Source of the DNA: PALSA-243 sp963743705
GTDB taxonomy: Bacteria; Acidobacteriota; Terriglobia; Bryobacterales; Bryobacteraceae
Direction of reading: 5' to 3'
Assembly (NCBI GenBank): GCA_963743705.1
Contig: CAVUQS010000018.1
Coordinates: forward strand, 62,001-126,000
Length of the DNA stretch: 64,000 nt
The translations under genes were made by a program, and so were the position numbers. Below the pieces are notes generated by a model that made no database searches, was not told the origin of the DNA, and was given only the letters and a program-made list of their open reading frames with translations. Positions 1 through 8,298 of the stretch are shown here, one piece after another; position 1 is the first letter of the stretch, and each line of letters begins with the position of its first letter.

Positions 1-64
1 AGTGGATGGCGAGCCGCTCGAGCTTTTCGAGGAACTCCCTGTCTAACAGCGGGGCCGAGGGCAT
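1..64 (-). CDS. DUF58 domain protein, N-terminal fragment
   Basis: The minus strand opens with an ATG at 62-64 and reads MPSAPLLDREFLEKLERLAI before leaving the window. The L-L-D-x-E-F-L-x-x-L-x-R-L start is typical of DUF58 proteins (vWA-like fold), which usually follow a MoxR ATPase. Here it begins only 6 bases after the MoxR stop, in the same direction, so the two are probably co-transcribed. Only about 21 codons are visible; the assignment rests on this short start plus context. Confidence 0.6.
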   Translation of the reverse strand, partial: MPSAPLLDREFLEKLERLAIH

Positions 65-70
65 AGGGCG

Positions 71-1063
71 TTATGCAGCGGAGGCGTGCGCTGTTACTCC
101 TTGGACTATGGCGTCCAGAATGGTTTCCGGCGTTTGCCCATCGGCGTGAGCGTCGAAGTTCAAAATGATGCGATGACGAAGCACCGAATGCGCTACGTGT
201 TTCACATCGTCGATGGAAAGATGCAGACGTCCGTGCATCAGCGCCAGCGCGCGTCCGCATTCCACCAGAGCCTGCGCGCCGCGCGGCGAGCTACCGTAGC
301 GGACGTACTTGCGCGCCAGATCATGCGCTTCTTTGCGTTCGGGCTGCGTCGCCATCACCAGTTCGATGGCGTAATCCTGCACATGCTGGGCGGCGAGCAC
401 TTCGCGGCAAACGGAGCGCACTTCCATAATGGCGTCGCGATCTACCACCGCTTCGGGCACGGCCTCTTCGCGCTGAATGGTGCGCTCAACGATGCGGCTC
501 AATTCCTCGCGCGACGGGTACTTCACGAGAATCTTCATCAGGAACCGGTCGAGCTGCGCTTCAGGCAACGGATAGGTGCCTTCCATCTCGATGGGGTTCT
601 GAGTCGCCATGACAAGGAATGGACGCTCGAGCTCGTGAGTGGTGGTGCCGCTGGTAACGGTACGTTCCTGCATGGCTTCGAGCAGCGCCGATTGCGTCTT
701 GGGCGTGGCGCGGTTGATCTCATCGGCCAGCACAAGGTTGGCGAAGATGGGACCGTGCTGGAAGCGCAACGTCTTGGCGCCATCGACGCCTTCAATGACC
801 ATGCTGCCGACGATATCGGCCGGCATCAGATCGGGCGTGAATTGAATTCGGGAATACTTGAGCTGCATGGTACGCGCGAGCGTACGCAGCAGCGTAGTCT
901 TACCCAGTCCTGGAACTCCCTCGAGCAGCACATGCCCGCCCGAGAGCAAACAGACTAGTACGCCCTCGACTACATCGTCCTGACCGACTATGATTTTGGC
1001 GATTTCGCTGCGCACCGTGTTTAAGCGCTGAATCGCAAGTTGAAGGGAAGCTTCGGATGCCAC
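71..1063 (-). CDS. MoxR-family AAA+ ATPase
   Basis: A 330-residue AAA+ ATPase of the MoxR subfamily, the usual length for the family. Walker A is GVPGLGKT (residues 49-56) and Walker B is LVLADEINR, with D114/E115; the sensor-1 segment ATQNPIE and the C-terminal lid follow. MoxR ATPases act as chaperones that help assemble or activate partner proteins, often with DUF58/vWA proteins in the cell envelope. The DUF58 gene starts 6 bases downstream, the classic pairing. A small membrane protein gene lies 71 bases upstream on the same strand. The client here cannot be read from the sequence. Confidence 0.93.
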   Translation of the reverse strand: MASEASLQLAIQRLNTVRSEIAKIIVGQDDVVEGVLVCLLSGGHVLLEGVPGLGKTTLLRTLARTMQLKYSRIQFTPDLMPADIVGSMVIEGVDGAKTLRFQHGPIFANLVLADEINRATPKTQSALLEAMQERTVTSGTTTHELERPFLVMATQNPIEMEGTYPLPEAQLDRFLMKILVKYPSREELSRIVERTIQREEAVPEAVVDRDAIMEVRSVCREVLAAQHVQDYAIELVMATQPERKEAHDLARKYVRYGSSPRGAQALVECGRALALMHGRLHLSIDDVKHVAHSVLRHRIILNFDAHADGQTPETILDAIVQGVTAHASAA

Positions 1064-1134
1064 GTACCAATTGTAGAGCAGCGTGATGAGAAAAACCGTG
1101 CGAACCGGCAGGAAAATCGGAGGAACTGCGAAAG

Positions 1135-1569
1135 CTAGCTTTCGCTCTGTACGCCAGCCTGCTCGCCCAGGTGGTGCGCCAGAACACCGATCACATTCGC
1201 CATCTCGCCCAAAGCGCGGCGCGCCTGCTCCGGCGCCATGATGCGCGTCAGGCGGTAGGTGCTCTGCATGATGCGATAATCCAACATCAAAAGGCGATCT
1301 TCCAATGTGGCCAGTTCCAGACCGGCGGCATGCTCAATGAGGTAGACCAGGATCTGGTAGTCGCGATCCAGCGAGGCCTCGAGGGGTTGAAGAGATGCGC
1401 CAGCCTTCAGACGCTCTTTCACCTCAGGGAAGCCAAAGCGGCTATCGACTTTCGCTGTTTGTGGCTGGTGCGATTCAGCTTGATTGCTAAGGATCAGCTT
1501 GCAGCTGTAACGGAACCAGTAAACCAACAGCGTTAATGAAAACGCAATTATGAAGATTCCAGCTACCAT
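1135..1569 (-). CDS. Small membrane-anchored protein of unknown function
   Basis: A 144-residue protein starting at ATG 1569 with one hydrophobic segment at residues 3-20 (GIFIIAFSLTLLVYW), then a charged, mostly helical cytoplasmic-type domain rich in Leu, Glu and Arg. No catalytic motif is visible. It lies upstream of moxR on the same strand and may be part of the moxR-DUF58 operon as a membrane anchor or accessory factor, which is inference from position only. I do not recognise the family. Confidence 0.7.
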   Translation of the reverse strand: MVAGIFIIAFSLTLLVYWFRYSCKLILSNQAESHQPQTAKVDSRFGFPEVKERLKAGASLQPLEASLDRDYQILVYLIEHAAGLELATLEDRLLMLDYRIMQSTYRLTRIMAPEQARRALGEMANVIGVLAHHLGEQAGVQSES

Positions 1570-1800
1570 TCAGCCTCGGATCTACGCATGGAAAACATCA
1601 GGGTACTAGTTCAACTATGACGAGTCTAACATTGAAGATCGTACGGTGCAAGACCCTTCCGAGGATTTACATAAGATTTTGATCAGGGGTTTTGGCCATT
1701 CAATCCCCACAAAAGAGGGGTAAATACCGTAACCTAACGTTCGCAATCCTTATGGAACACCCACGCGTGGGTGGTCGTAATCCCTTCTGAGGAAAACTTA

Positions 1801-2499
1801 ATGATGAGAGTCGCCCCGTTTCTGGTAGCAACCCTTTTCCCGGCGTGTACGATCTCGACATTGCCTACTGGCCCCATACAATATGATTCGCAGGCGATCG
1901 AACGCGGTGCGGCGGAAACGGCCCAAATTCACCTCAACATGGGAGCAGGTGACCTGAAAGTCAGCAGCGGCACGCAAAAGCTTATGGCTGCGTACTTTAC
2001 GTACAATACACCGACCTTGAAACCCGAGGTCCGCAATTCCACCAGCGGCGGCGTAGCCAGCATTTCGATCGATCAGCCCTCCTCCCACGCCCATTTCGGG
2101 CACGTGAAGTACGAGTGGGACCTGCGCCTGAACGATTCGGTGCCCCTCGATCTCGATGTCCATTTCGGGGCTGGACAGGCCAACCTGGATATCGGCAGCC
2201 TCTCGCTGCGTAGCGTGACGGTGAATATGGGCGTGGGCGAGCTGCAGTTGGATCTACGGGGAACCCCCAAGCACGACTACACGGTGAACGTCCACGGCGG
2301 CGTCGGCGAAGCGGTGCTGCGGCTCCCGGGCAACGTTGGGATCGAGGCATACGCCTCCGGCGGGATCGGCGACATTTCCGTGCACGGGCTGACCAAAGAC
2401 GGTGCACGCTGGATCAACGAAGCTGCCCGCGGCGACGGCCCGAAGATCCGGGTGAGAGTGGAAGGCGGAGTCGGGCAGATCAAACTGAACGCGGAATAA
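1801..2499 (+). CDS. Exported toastrack-domain protein (LiaF/DUF2154-like)
   Basis: A 232-residue protein. I chose ATG 1801 because GAGGA sits 8 bases upstream and a short hydrophobic signal follows (MMRVAPFLVATLFPAC), with a cysteine at a plausible but non-canonical lipobox. The rest repeats beta-strands with glycine-rich turns (MGAGDLKV, HFGAGQANLDIG, NMGVGELQLDL, HGGVGEAVLRL, GGVGQIKL), the pattern of toastrack beta-solenoid domains in LiaF-type envelope-stress proteins. The K-P-E-V and W-x-L-x-L-N motifs also fit. Role: probable periplasmic or outer-surface structural or sensor protein; partner unknown. Confidence 0.75.
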   Translation: MMRVAPFLVATLFPACTISTLPTGPIQYDSQAIERGAAETAQIHLNMGAGDLKVSSGTQKLMAAYFTYNTPTLKPEVRNSTSGGVASISIDQPSSHAHFGHVKYEWDLRLNDSVPLDLDVHFGAGQANLDIGSLSLRSVTVNMGVGELQLDLRGTPKHDYTVNVHGGVGEAVLRLPGNVGIEAYASGGIGDISVHGLTKDGARWINEAARGDGPKIRVRVEGGVGQIKLNAE

Positions 2500-2536
2500 C
2501 GGCAGGCCCCGATGCGTTATCCTGTGCCAGTCGATC

Positions 2537-3277
2537 ATGCAGACTCGCGTTCCGGCACACGAAAAGAAGACCTTTATCATCCGACCCACTGGCAAGCTGA
2601 CCGGCCACTACTCGCTCGCGCTGACGATCCAATCCTTCACTAAAGACCTCTACGCGGAGTTGGAATGGTGCGGATCGCGGCGGCGCATTCACCTGCCCGG
2701 CCGCGCCGGCTATCTGACGAGCCTCAAGATTCCCGGCAACCTGGCGGAGACCGATGTTTTTGTCCTCAGCCTGACGTCCCCATTGCGGCTCGGCGTCTCG
2801 CTCGACCTTTCCAAGCAGGGCGAGCCGTCGGAAGATCTGGCGATCAGCGAAGCCGAGGCAGACGCCGCGGTGGCGCATGCTTGCAGCGATCCGGCGCCGG
2901 CTTTGGCGCGCAGCTTCGAAGATCCGCTGGTAATCGGCTGGCTTCCTGTGCCGGCGCGGCGCGCGGAGCCGGTTGGGCGCATTCAGGCGCTCCAATCCGA
3001 TCCCGACGGCGCGGTGTTGCAGCTCACGTTCAGCCGTCCAAGCGGCGCGGCGCTCGAGCGCGACCTGACGGTGACGGTGAGCGTGGGAGAGATGCGCCGC
3101 ACCTGCATCGTTCCTCCCCGGTCGCCCGAAGGAAACGTGGTGTTTCGTCTGCAATCGGAAACGGGAACGGATAGCTGGCCGCTTAAGCTGCGCTCGGAAC
3201 AGCCGTTCCAGTGGACGGGCGAGGTGCGGCGTTTATGGGGCTCGCCTTGCCTGCCGGCGTTTTCGTGGATTGAGTAG
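2537..3277 (+). CDS. Hypothetical protein, 246 aa
   Basis: An open frame of 246 codons from ATG 2537, without signal peptide or membrane segment. The first 100 residues look beta-rich (FIIRPTGKLTGHYSLALTI; VFVLSLTSPLRLGVSLDL), followed by an Ala/Glu-rich helical part and another beta-rich end. No motif I can place. It starts 37 bases after the toastrack gene, so the two may be co-transcribed, and ends 6 bases from the convergent 5'-nucleotidase gene. Codon use matches its neighbours, so it is likely real. Confidence 0.65.
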   Translation: MQTRVPAHEKKTFIIRPTGKLTGHYSLALTIQSFTKDLYAELEWCGSRRRIHLPGRAGYLTSLKIPGNLAETDVFVLSLTSPLRLGVSLDLSKQGEPSEDLAISEAEADAAVAHACSDPAPALARSFEDPLVIGWLPVPARRAEPVGRIQALQSDPDGAVLQLTFSRPSGAALERDLTVTVSVGEMRRTCIVPPRSPEGNVVFRLQSETGTDSWPLKLRSEQPFQWTGEVRRLWGSPCLPAFSWIE

Positions 3278-3283
3278 CCGCGG

Positions 3284-4612
3284 TCACTCCACCACTTTTT
3301 GCTTGCGGAACCAATCGATCAGCATGCCGCGCAAGGGGCCGGCGTCGCGTGGAAACTGCAAGCCGGACGTGCCCAAATTCTCATCGGTTCCCTGATTGGC
3401 CGCGGTGTAGTCGCTGACGGCGAGCGTATACTCGCGGTCGGGATCGAGTTTGCGGCCGCCGGCGACTTTCGGCGGCAGATCGCGGCCGCGGAACGTGCCG
3501 ACCACCACTTCGTTGTCGAAGGGCATGATGTTCCAGATGTGGCGTTCCAGCAATTGGCCCTGCGGCAGGATGTCGCGGATGCTACCGAGATTCATCCAGG
3601 CGAAATCCGCGTGCGTCTCTTCGCGCAGCGCGCGTTCGATGAGCGCCTTGAGCTGATCTTTATTGAGAGCGCGTTTCGAGACGCCCAGCGGCCGATCCAC
3701 CTGGGTCGCCACGGCGGCTTCCCACGTGGCGACCTCGCGCGCCATTTCGGGGTCGGGCTTGATTTGGCGCGAATCGATGGGGATGCGCTTCCACGTCCAA
3801 GAGACGGGCACTTTCTTGGCGGTATCGATTTTCAATTCGAGGCGTCCCAATTCCTCGCCGTAACTCTTCACGCGAACATCTACGCGGCCATCGAACGAGA
3901 GCGCCTCGGCCAACCCGGTGTGGATATGCCCGGTTACCAGGACGGGAATTTCGGGCGCGGTGTGGAGAAACGCTTGTTCCTCGGGCCCATCGATGTGCGC
4001 AAGCAGCACCACGAGATCGGATTGCGCGCGCAACTCGGCGGCGAGTTTCCGAACCGTGGCGAGCACAGGGGCGGCGTGCCATTCGCCCAGCGTTTTGGGC
4101 GTGGTGAGCGTCTTCAGGCTATCCGTCATGCCGCCGATTACGGCGACGCGCAGACCATTCACTTTGAGGATGACGTAGGATTGCGGCGTGAGCGTTTGGC
4201 CGCTGCCATTCAATACGTTCGCGGAGACAATCGGATACTTCGCGATCTGGAGGAACTTGCGCGCCTGCGCCCAGCCGTAATCGAATTCGTGATTGCCCAA
4301 CGTGGCGGCGTCGAAGCCCAGCAGGTTCGAGAGCAGGTAGACCGGCTCGCCACGATAGATGGTGGAGACGGGCGTGCCTTGCACGAGATCGCCGGCGTTG
4401 AGAAAGATGCAATCGGCGCAATTCTGGCGCTCGCGCTTTATCGCGGTCGTCAGATAGGCAAAGCCGCCATGGCCGTTTTCGAGGGGTGAGAGGCGCGCGT
4501 GGAGGTCGTTGGTGTGGAGGATGGTGAGCGTCCGGATTTCGGCGGGCAGCGCTCCACACGCCAACAGAATCGCCAGAAGCGTTTTGCAGAATTGACCCCG
4601 CACGGGCTTCAT
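3284..4612 (-). CDS. Periplasmic 5'-nucleotidase / metallophosphoesterase
   Basis: A 442-residue protein from ATG 4612, chosen because a signal peptide follows at once (KTLLAILLACGALPA); a longer frame upstream has no signal and would overlap the divergent gene. Family motifs are clear: LTILHTNDLHARL, FLNAGDLVQGTP, TLGNHEFDYG and LVTGHIHTG, the metal ligands of UshA-type calcineurin-like phosphoesterases. The C-terminal half carries the 5'-nucleotidase substrate domain (MPFDNEVVV; YTLAVSDYTA). It probably hydrolyses extracellular nucleotides or cyclic nucleotides for phosphate and nucleoside uptake. The start codon is only 23 bases from the divergent kdsD start, so its promoter must lie in or overlap kdsD. 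Confidence 0.9.
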   Translation of the reverse strand: MKPVRGQFCKTLLAILLACGALPAEIRTLTILHTNDLHARLSPLENGHGGFAYLTTAIKRERQNCADCIFLNAGDLVQGTPVSTIYRGEPVYLLSNLLGFDAATLGNHEFDYGWAQARKFLQIAKYPIVSANVLNGSGQTLTPQSYVILKVNGLRVAVIGGMTDSLKTLTTPKTLGEWHAAPVLATVRKLAAELRAQSDLVVLLAHIDGPEEQAFLHTAPEIPVLVTGHIHTGLAEALSFDGRVDVRVKSYGEELGRLELKIDTAKKVPVSWTWKRIPIDSRQIKPDPEMAREVATWEAAVATQVDRPLGVSKRALNKDQLKALIERALREETHADFAWMNLGSIRDILPQGQLLERHIWNIMPFDNEVVVGTFRGRDLPPKVAGGRKLDPDREYTLAVSDYTAANQGTDENLGTSGLQFPRDAGPLRGMLIDWFRKQKVVE

Positions 4613-4635
4613 TGTAACCTCGCATGCGATGATGA

Positions 4636-5625
4636 ATGCTTCCCATGCCTTCGGAATCCACAAAGCAGGAGTGGCTTGCCGCGGCGCGCGCCGCGATGGA
4701 GATCGAATCGGCTTCGATCGCCCGCGCGGGCGCACGGCTGGATGGCGCTGTGGTGCGCGCGGCCGAGGTGATCCTCGGGCATCCGGGCAAGGTGGTGGTC
4801 ACGGGCATGGGAAAATCCGGCCACGTGGCCCGCAAGATCGCGGCAACGCTGTGCAGCACTGGAACGCCGGCCGTATTTCTTCATCCGGCGGAAGCGGCGC
4901 ACGGCGACCTTGGCGTCTACTCGCCGGGCGACCCGACGATTTTGCTTTCGAAAAACGGCGCCTCCGAGGAACTTCTCAGCCTCGCGCCCGTGCTGCGGCA
5001 TTTTCATTCCACGCTGATCGGAATACTGGGCAACCCGGGGTCGCCGCTGGCGGCCGAGATGGACGTGCTGCTGGACGCCTCGGTGGAACGCGAAGCCGAT
5101 CCTCACAATCTGGCGCCGACCGCCAGCGCCGTCACGGCATTGGCGATCGGGCACGCGCTGGCGATCATTCTGATGCGCGCCCGCAACTTCACGCCGGAAG
5201 ACTTCGGGCGCTTTCATCCGGGCGGACAACTGGGCCGCAATCTGCGCCTCTCGGTGCGAACGGCAATGCATGGGTTGGATGAAATCGCATGCGTTGAGCC
5301 TGGCGCGGCGTTGCGCGAGGTGATCATTGCGATGACGCGTTTTCCGCTGGGCGCAGCATGCGTGGTGGAGAGCGACGGCTCGCTGGCCGGTTTGATCACC
5401 GACGGTGATGTGCGCCGCGCGCTGACTAACCACGACGATATCCGCGACCTGCGGGCCGGCGATGCCATGACGCGGCGGCCGGTGGCGATTGGCCCGGGCG
5501 CGACGTTGGGAGAGGCGCTGGAGTTGATGGAGCGGCGGACCTCGCAGATTTCCGCGCTGCCGGTGGTGGATGAGAGCGGAAAGGCTGTGGGCTTGTTGCG
5601 GCTGCACGATGTGTTCGTGCGCTAG
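4636..5625 (+). CDS. kdsD: Arabinose-5-phosphate isomerase (SIS-CBS, KdsD/KpsF type)
   Basis: A 329-residue protein, the usual length, with a SIS domain (about 35-180; VVVTGMGKSGHVARKIAATL, FLHPAEAAHGDLG, ILLSKNGASEEL) and a pair of CBS domains (about 210-329). The family converts ribulose-5-phosphate to arabinose-5-phosphate, first step of Kdo synthesis for lipopolysaccharide, in the cytoplasm. H-P-A-E-A-x-H-G-D-L-G is the substrate-site signature. Start is ATG 4636, with ATG 4645 as an alternative. No other Kdo gene is in the window. The kinase gene 7 begins 21 bases downstream. Confidence 0.93.
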   Translation: MLPMPSESTKQEWLAAARAAMEIESASIARAGARLDGAVVRAAEVILGHPGKVVVTGMGKSGHVARKIAATLCSTGTPAVFLHPAEAAHGDLGVYSPGDPTILLSKNGASEELLSLAPVLRHFHSTLIGILGNPGSPLAAEMDVLLDASVEREADPHNLAPTASAVTALAIGHALAIILMRARNFTPEDFGRFHPGGQLGRNLRLSVRTAMHGLDEIACVEPGAALREVIIAMTRFPLGAACVVESDGSLAGLITDGDVRRALTNHDDIRDLRAGDAMTRRPVAIGPGATLGEALELMERRTSQISALPVVDESGKAVGLLRLHDVFVR

Positions 5626-5646
5626 CGGATCTCATTATATGATCGG

Positions 5647-8298
5647 GTGACGATGACGCCCGAGCGCTGGCGCGAGATCTCGCGGATCTTCCATAACGTA
5701 CGTGAACGCCCTGCGTCTGAGCGCGCCGAATTTCTGGCGGGGGCGTGCGCGGGAAACGAAGAACTTCGCGCCGAAGTGGAGTCGCTGTTGGCGCAGGATC
5801 TCCCCTTGGCAAAGGCGCTCAATGCGCCGTTATGGGAGCATCCCACCGCCACTTCCGTTCCCGCCGGACTGCAGCTTGGGCCATACCGTGTGGAAAGCCG
5901 CATTGGGGCAGGCGGTATGGGCGAGGTCTACCGCGGTATCGACACGCGGCTGGACAGGCCGGTGGCCATCAAGATCCTGCGCGACGAATTCGGCGCCCGG
6001 TTCGCGCAAGAGGCACGCGCTATCTCGGCTCTGAATCATCCTCATGTTTGCGTGCTCTTCGACGTGGGCCCCAATTACCTGGTGATGGAACTCGTGGAGG
6101 GACAGACGCTGGCGGAGCGTCTGAAAAATGGCCCGTTGCCCGCGAGTGAAGCGATCACGTATGGCGCACAGGTAGCGGAGGCGTTGGCCGCTGCGCACGC
6201 CAAAGGAATCGTGCACCGCGACCTCAAGCCGGCAAACCTGATGCTCACACAATTTGGGATCAAGGTGCTCGACTTCGGCTTGGCGAGGAGAGATGCCGAC
6301 GAGACCCGCACAGCCACGGGACTCATCGCCGGTACGCCCGCGTATCTCGCTCCCGAGTTGTGGGAAGGAAAACCTGCGGACGCGCGTAGCGACCTGTGGG
6401 CGCTGGGCCTGGTTCTTCACGAAATGGCGTATGGCCAACGGCCCCCGGCCAGCGGCGCGGCGCCCGCTGTGAAAGGGGTTCCGCCCGGGTTGCATGCCGT
6501 GATCCAGCGGCTGTTAGAGCGAAATCCCGATAGCCGTTTTCAGACCGCGGAGGAAGTCGCTCGGCGTTTGCGCGAACTGCAACGGCCAGCGACTCACGTC
6601 CGGAAGTCGTGGGCCGCGGCCGGGGTGTTGGCGCTGCTGGCCGCAATGGCCTTCTGGATCGCTGGCGCTCGCCGAAATCCAGCGGGCGGTCCGCGATTCG
6701 CGCGCCTGACGGATTTTCCCGACGCAGTGCATTCCCCTGCCCTCTCGATCGACGGTAAGATGCTGACCTTCGTGCGAGGCCCCGTCGGTTTTCTGAGTGG
6801 GGTCGGGCAAGTCTACGTCAAGGGTCTTCCCAACGGCGCGCCCGTAGCGCTGACTCACGACGGCGAAGTCAAGTTGGGCCCGTCGTTCTCTCCGGATGGT
6901 TCGCGGGTTGTGTATACGGCCTTGAATAGAGACTGGTCTTCCTGGAGCGTGCCTGTTTCGGGCGGCGAACCAGCTCCCCTGATGGCGAACGCGTCGGGTC
7001 TGCGCTGGATCGCTCCGGGGCAGCTCCTCTTCTCCCAAATGGAGGCCGGATTTCAAATGGGGGTGGTGACCGCTACCGAGAGCCGGGCGGCCGCCCGAAC
7101 CGTCTACCTGCCGGAATCCACCAACGGCATGGCCCACTTCTCAGCGATCTCGCCGGACAGGAAATCGGTGCTCGTAGTAGAGATGCTGGATGCCGTCTGG
7201 CAACCGTGCCGCCTGGTTCCGTTCGATGGATCTTCCCGGGGCCGGGCCGTGGGTCCGCAGGGAGCGTTGTGCACCGCCGCAGCCTGGAGCCCCGATGGCA
7301 ACTGGATGTACTTCGCGGCGGAGGTGAACGGCGAATCGCATTTGTGGCGGCAGAGATATCCGGACGGAGAGCCGCGGCAGCTTACTGCGGGCGTGGACCA
7401 GGAGTGGGGTGTTGCGGTCGATCCCGACGGGCGCTCCGCGATCACGTCGGTTGGCTCCTCGCAGAGCACCGTGTGGTATCACGACGACGGCGGTGACCGC
7501 CCTATCTCCGTGGAAGGCTACGCGTACCGTCCGTTCGTAGCATCCACGAATCTGGTGGTGTACCTGGTGCGGAAAGCCGTTCATGGCGCCATATGGAGCG
7601 GAGAGATCTGGTCCGCCGACCTGCTGTCGGCCCGAACGGAGCGGCTCCTGCCGGAGTTTCTGGTGCAGTATTTTCACGTTTCGCCCGACAGCCAGACCAT
7701 TGTCTTCGATTCTTTCGACCGCACAGGGCGATCCAAGATATGGACCGCGCCAATCAGCCGGAGTCAGCCTCCGCGGCAACTGAGCCCCGAGGGAGAAACT
7801 AACGATCAGCACCCGTTGATTGGCGCCTCCGGCGCAATCTATTTCATGAGCGTGAACGGCGACCGCCGCATACTCTCGCGGATGGAAGGCGACGGCTCGG
7901 GCCGGCGGGAGATCCGCGCCATCCCGAACGGCTATCTGGTGAATCTTTCGCCGGATGAACGATGGGCGGCGGTATGGACAAGCGGCGGCGTAACCTTGTA
8001 TTCGCTGGATAGCGACGCCCCGCGGCAGCTCTGTGGCTGTGCAGCCGGCCCGATCTTTCAGGACTCGCCGCGAGTCAGTTGGACGGGCGACGGCAAATAC
8101 CTTGTGCTCAACCGCGGCGGGTCGATGTCCGGGATGGGGATTGAGGCTGTTCCTTGGCAGGCAGGGACGGACCTACATACTACAGCGGGCGCTCTGAAAA
8201 TTCATGAGACGAGCGTGGCGCCGGGCCACACAATTGGCTCCTATGCGTTCGCGAGGATGACGGAGCACAGCAATCTCTACCGGTTGTCGTTGAAATGA
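5647..8298 (+). CDS. Membrane Ser/Thr protein kinase with TolB/WD40-type propeller
   Basis: An 883-residue protein starting with GTG 5647 (ATG 5653 also possible). Residues 1-60 are the helical leader common to acidobacterial kinases (PERWREISRIF ... ERAEFLAGAC). The kinase domain follows: glycine loop GAGGMGEVY, VAIKIL lysine, catalytic HRDLKPANL, and DFGLA. After it comes one membrane helix (AAGVLALLAAMAFWIAGA) and an extracytoplasmic domain of about 560 residues with PD40-like repeats (SPDGSRVVY, SPDGNWMYF, SPDERWAAV). All catalytic residues are present. This is likely a Hanks-type receptor kinase sensing an external signal through the propeller. Its 3' end overlaps the convergent cobA-hemD gene by 22 bases. 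Confidence 0.9.
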   Translation: MTMTPERWREISRIFHNVRERPASERAEFLAGACAGNEELRAEVESLLAQDLPLAKALNAPLWEHPTATSVPAGLQLGPYRVESRIGAGGMGEVYRGIDTRLDRPVAIKILRDEFGARFAQEARAISALNHPHVCVLFDVGPNYLVMELVEGQTLAERLKNGPLPASEAITYGAQVAEALAAAHAKGIVHRDLKPANLMLTQFGIKVLDFGLARRDADETRTATGLIAGTPAYLAPELWEGKPADARSDLWALGLVLHEMAYGQRPPASGAAPAVKGVPPGLHAVIQRLLERNPDSRFQTAEEVARRLRELQRPATHVRKSWAAAGVLALLAAMAFWIAGARRNPAGGPRFARLTDFPDAVHSPALSIDGKMLTFVRGPVGFLSGVGQVYVKGLPNGAPVALTHDGEVKLGPSFSPDGSRVVYTALNRDWSSWSVPVSGGEPAPLMANASGLRWIAPGQLLFSQMEAGFQMGVVTATESRAAARTVYLPESTNGMAHFSAISPDRKSVLVVEMLDAVWQPCRLVPFDGSSRGRAVGPQGALCTAAAWSPDGNWMYFAAEVNGESHLWRQRYPDGEPRQLTAGVDQEWGVAVDPDGRSAITSVGSSQSTVWYHDDGGDRPISVEGYAYRPFVASTNLVVYLVRKAVHGAIWSGEIWSADLLSARTERLLPEFLVQYFHVSPDSQTIVFDSFDRTGRSKIWTAPISRSQPPRQLSPEGETNDQHPLIGASGAIYFMSVNGDRRILSRMEGDGSGRREIRAIPNGYLVNLSPDERWAAVWTSGGVTLYSLDSDAPRQLCGCAAGPIFQDSPRVSWTGDGKYLVLNRGGSMSGMGIEAVPWQAGTDLHTTAGALKIHETSVAPGHTIGSYAFARMTEHSNLYRLSLK

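Noticed and set aside
3284..4735. Longer start for the 5'-nucleotidase at 4735
   Set aside because: It would put 41 extra residues before the signal peptide and overlap the divergent kdsD coding region.
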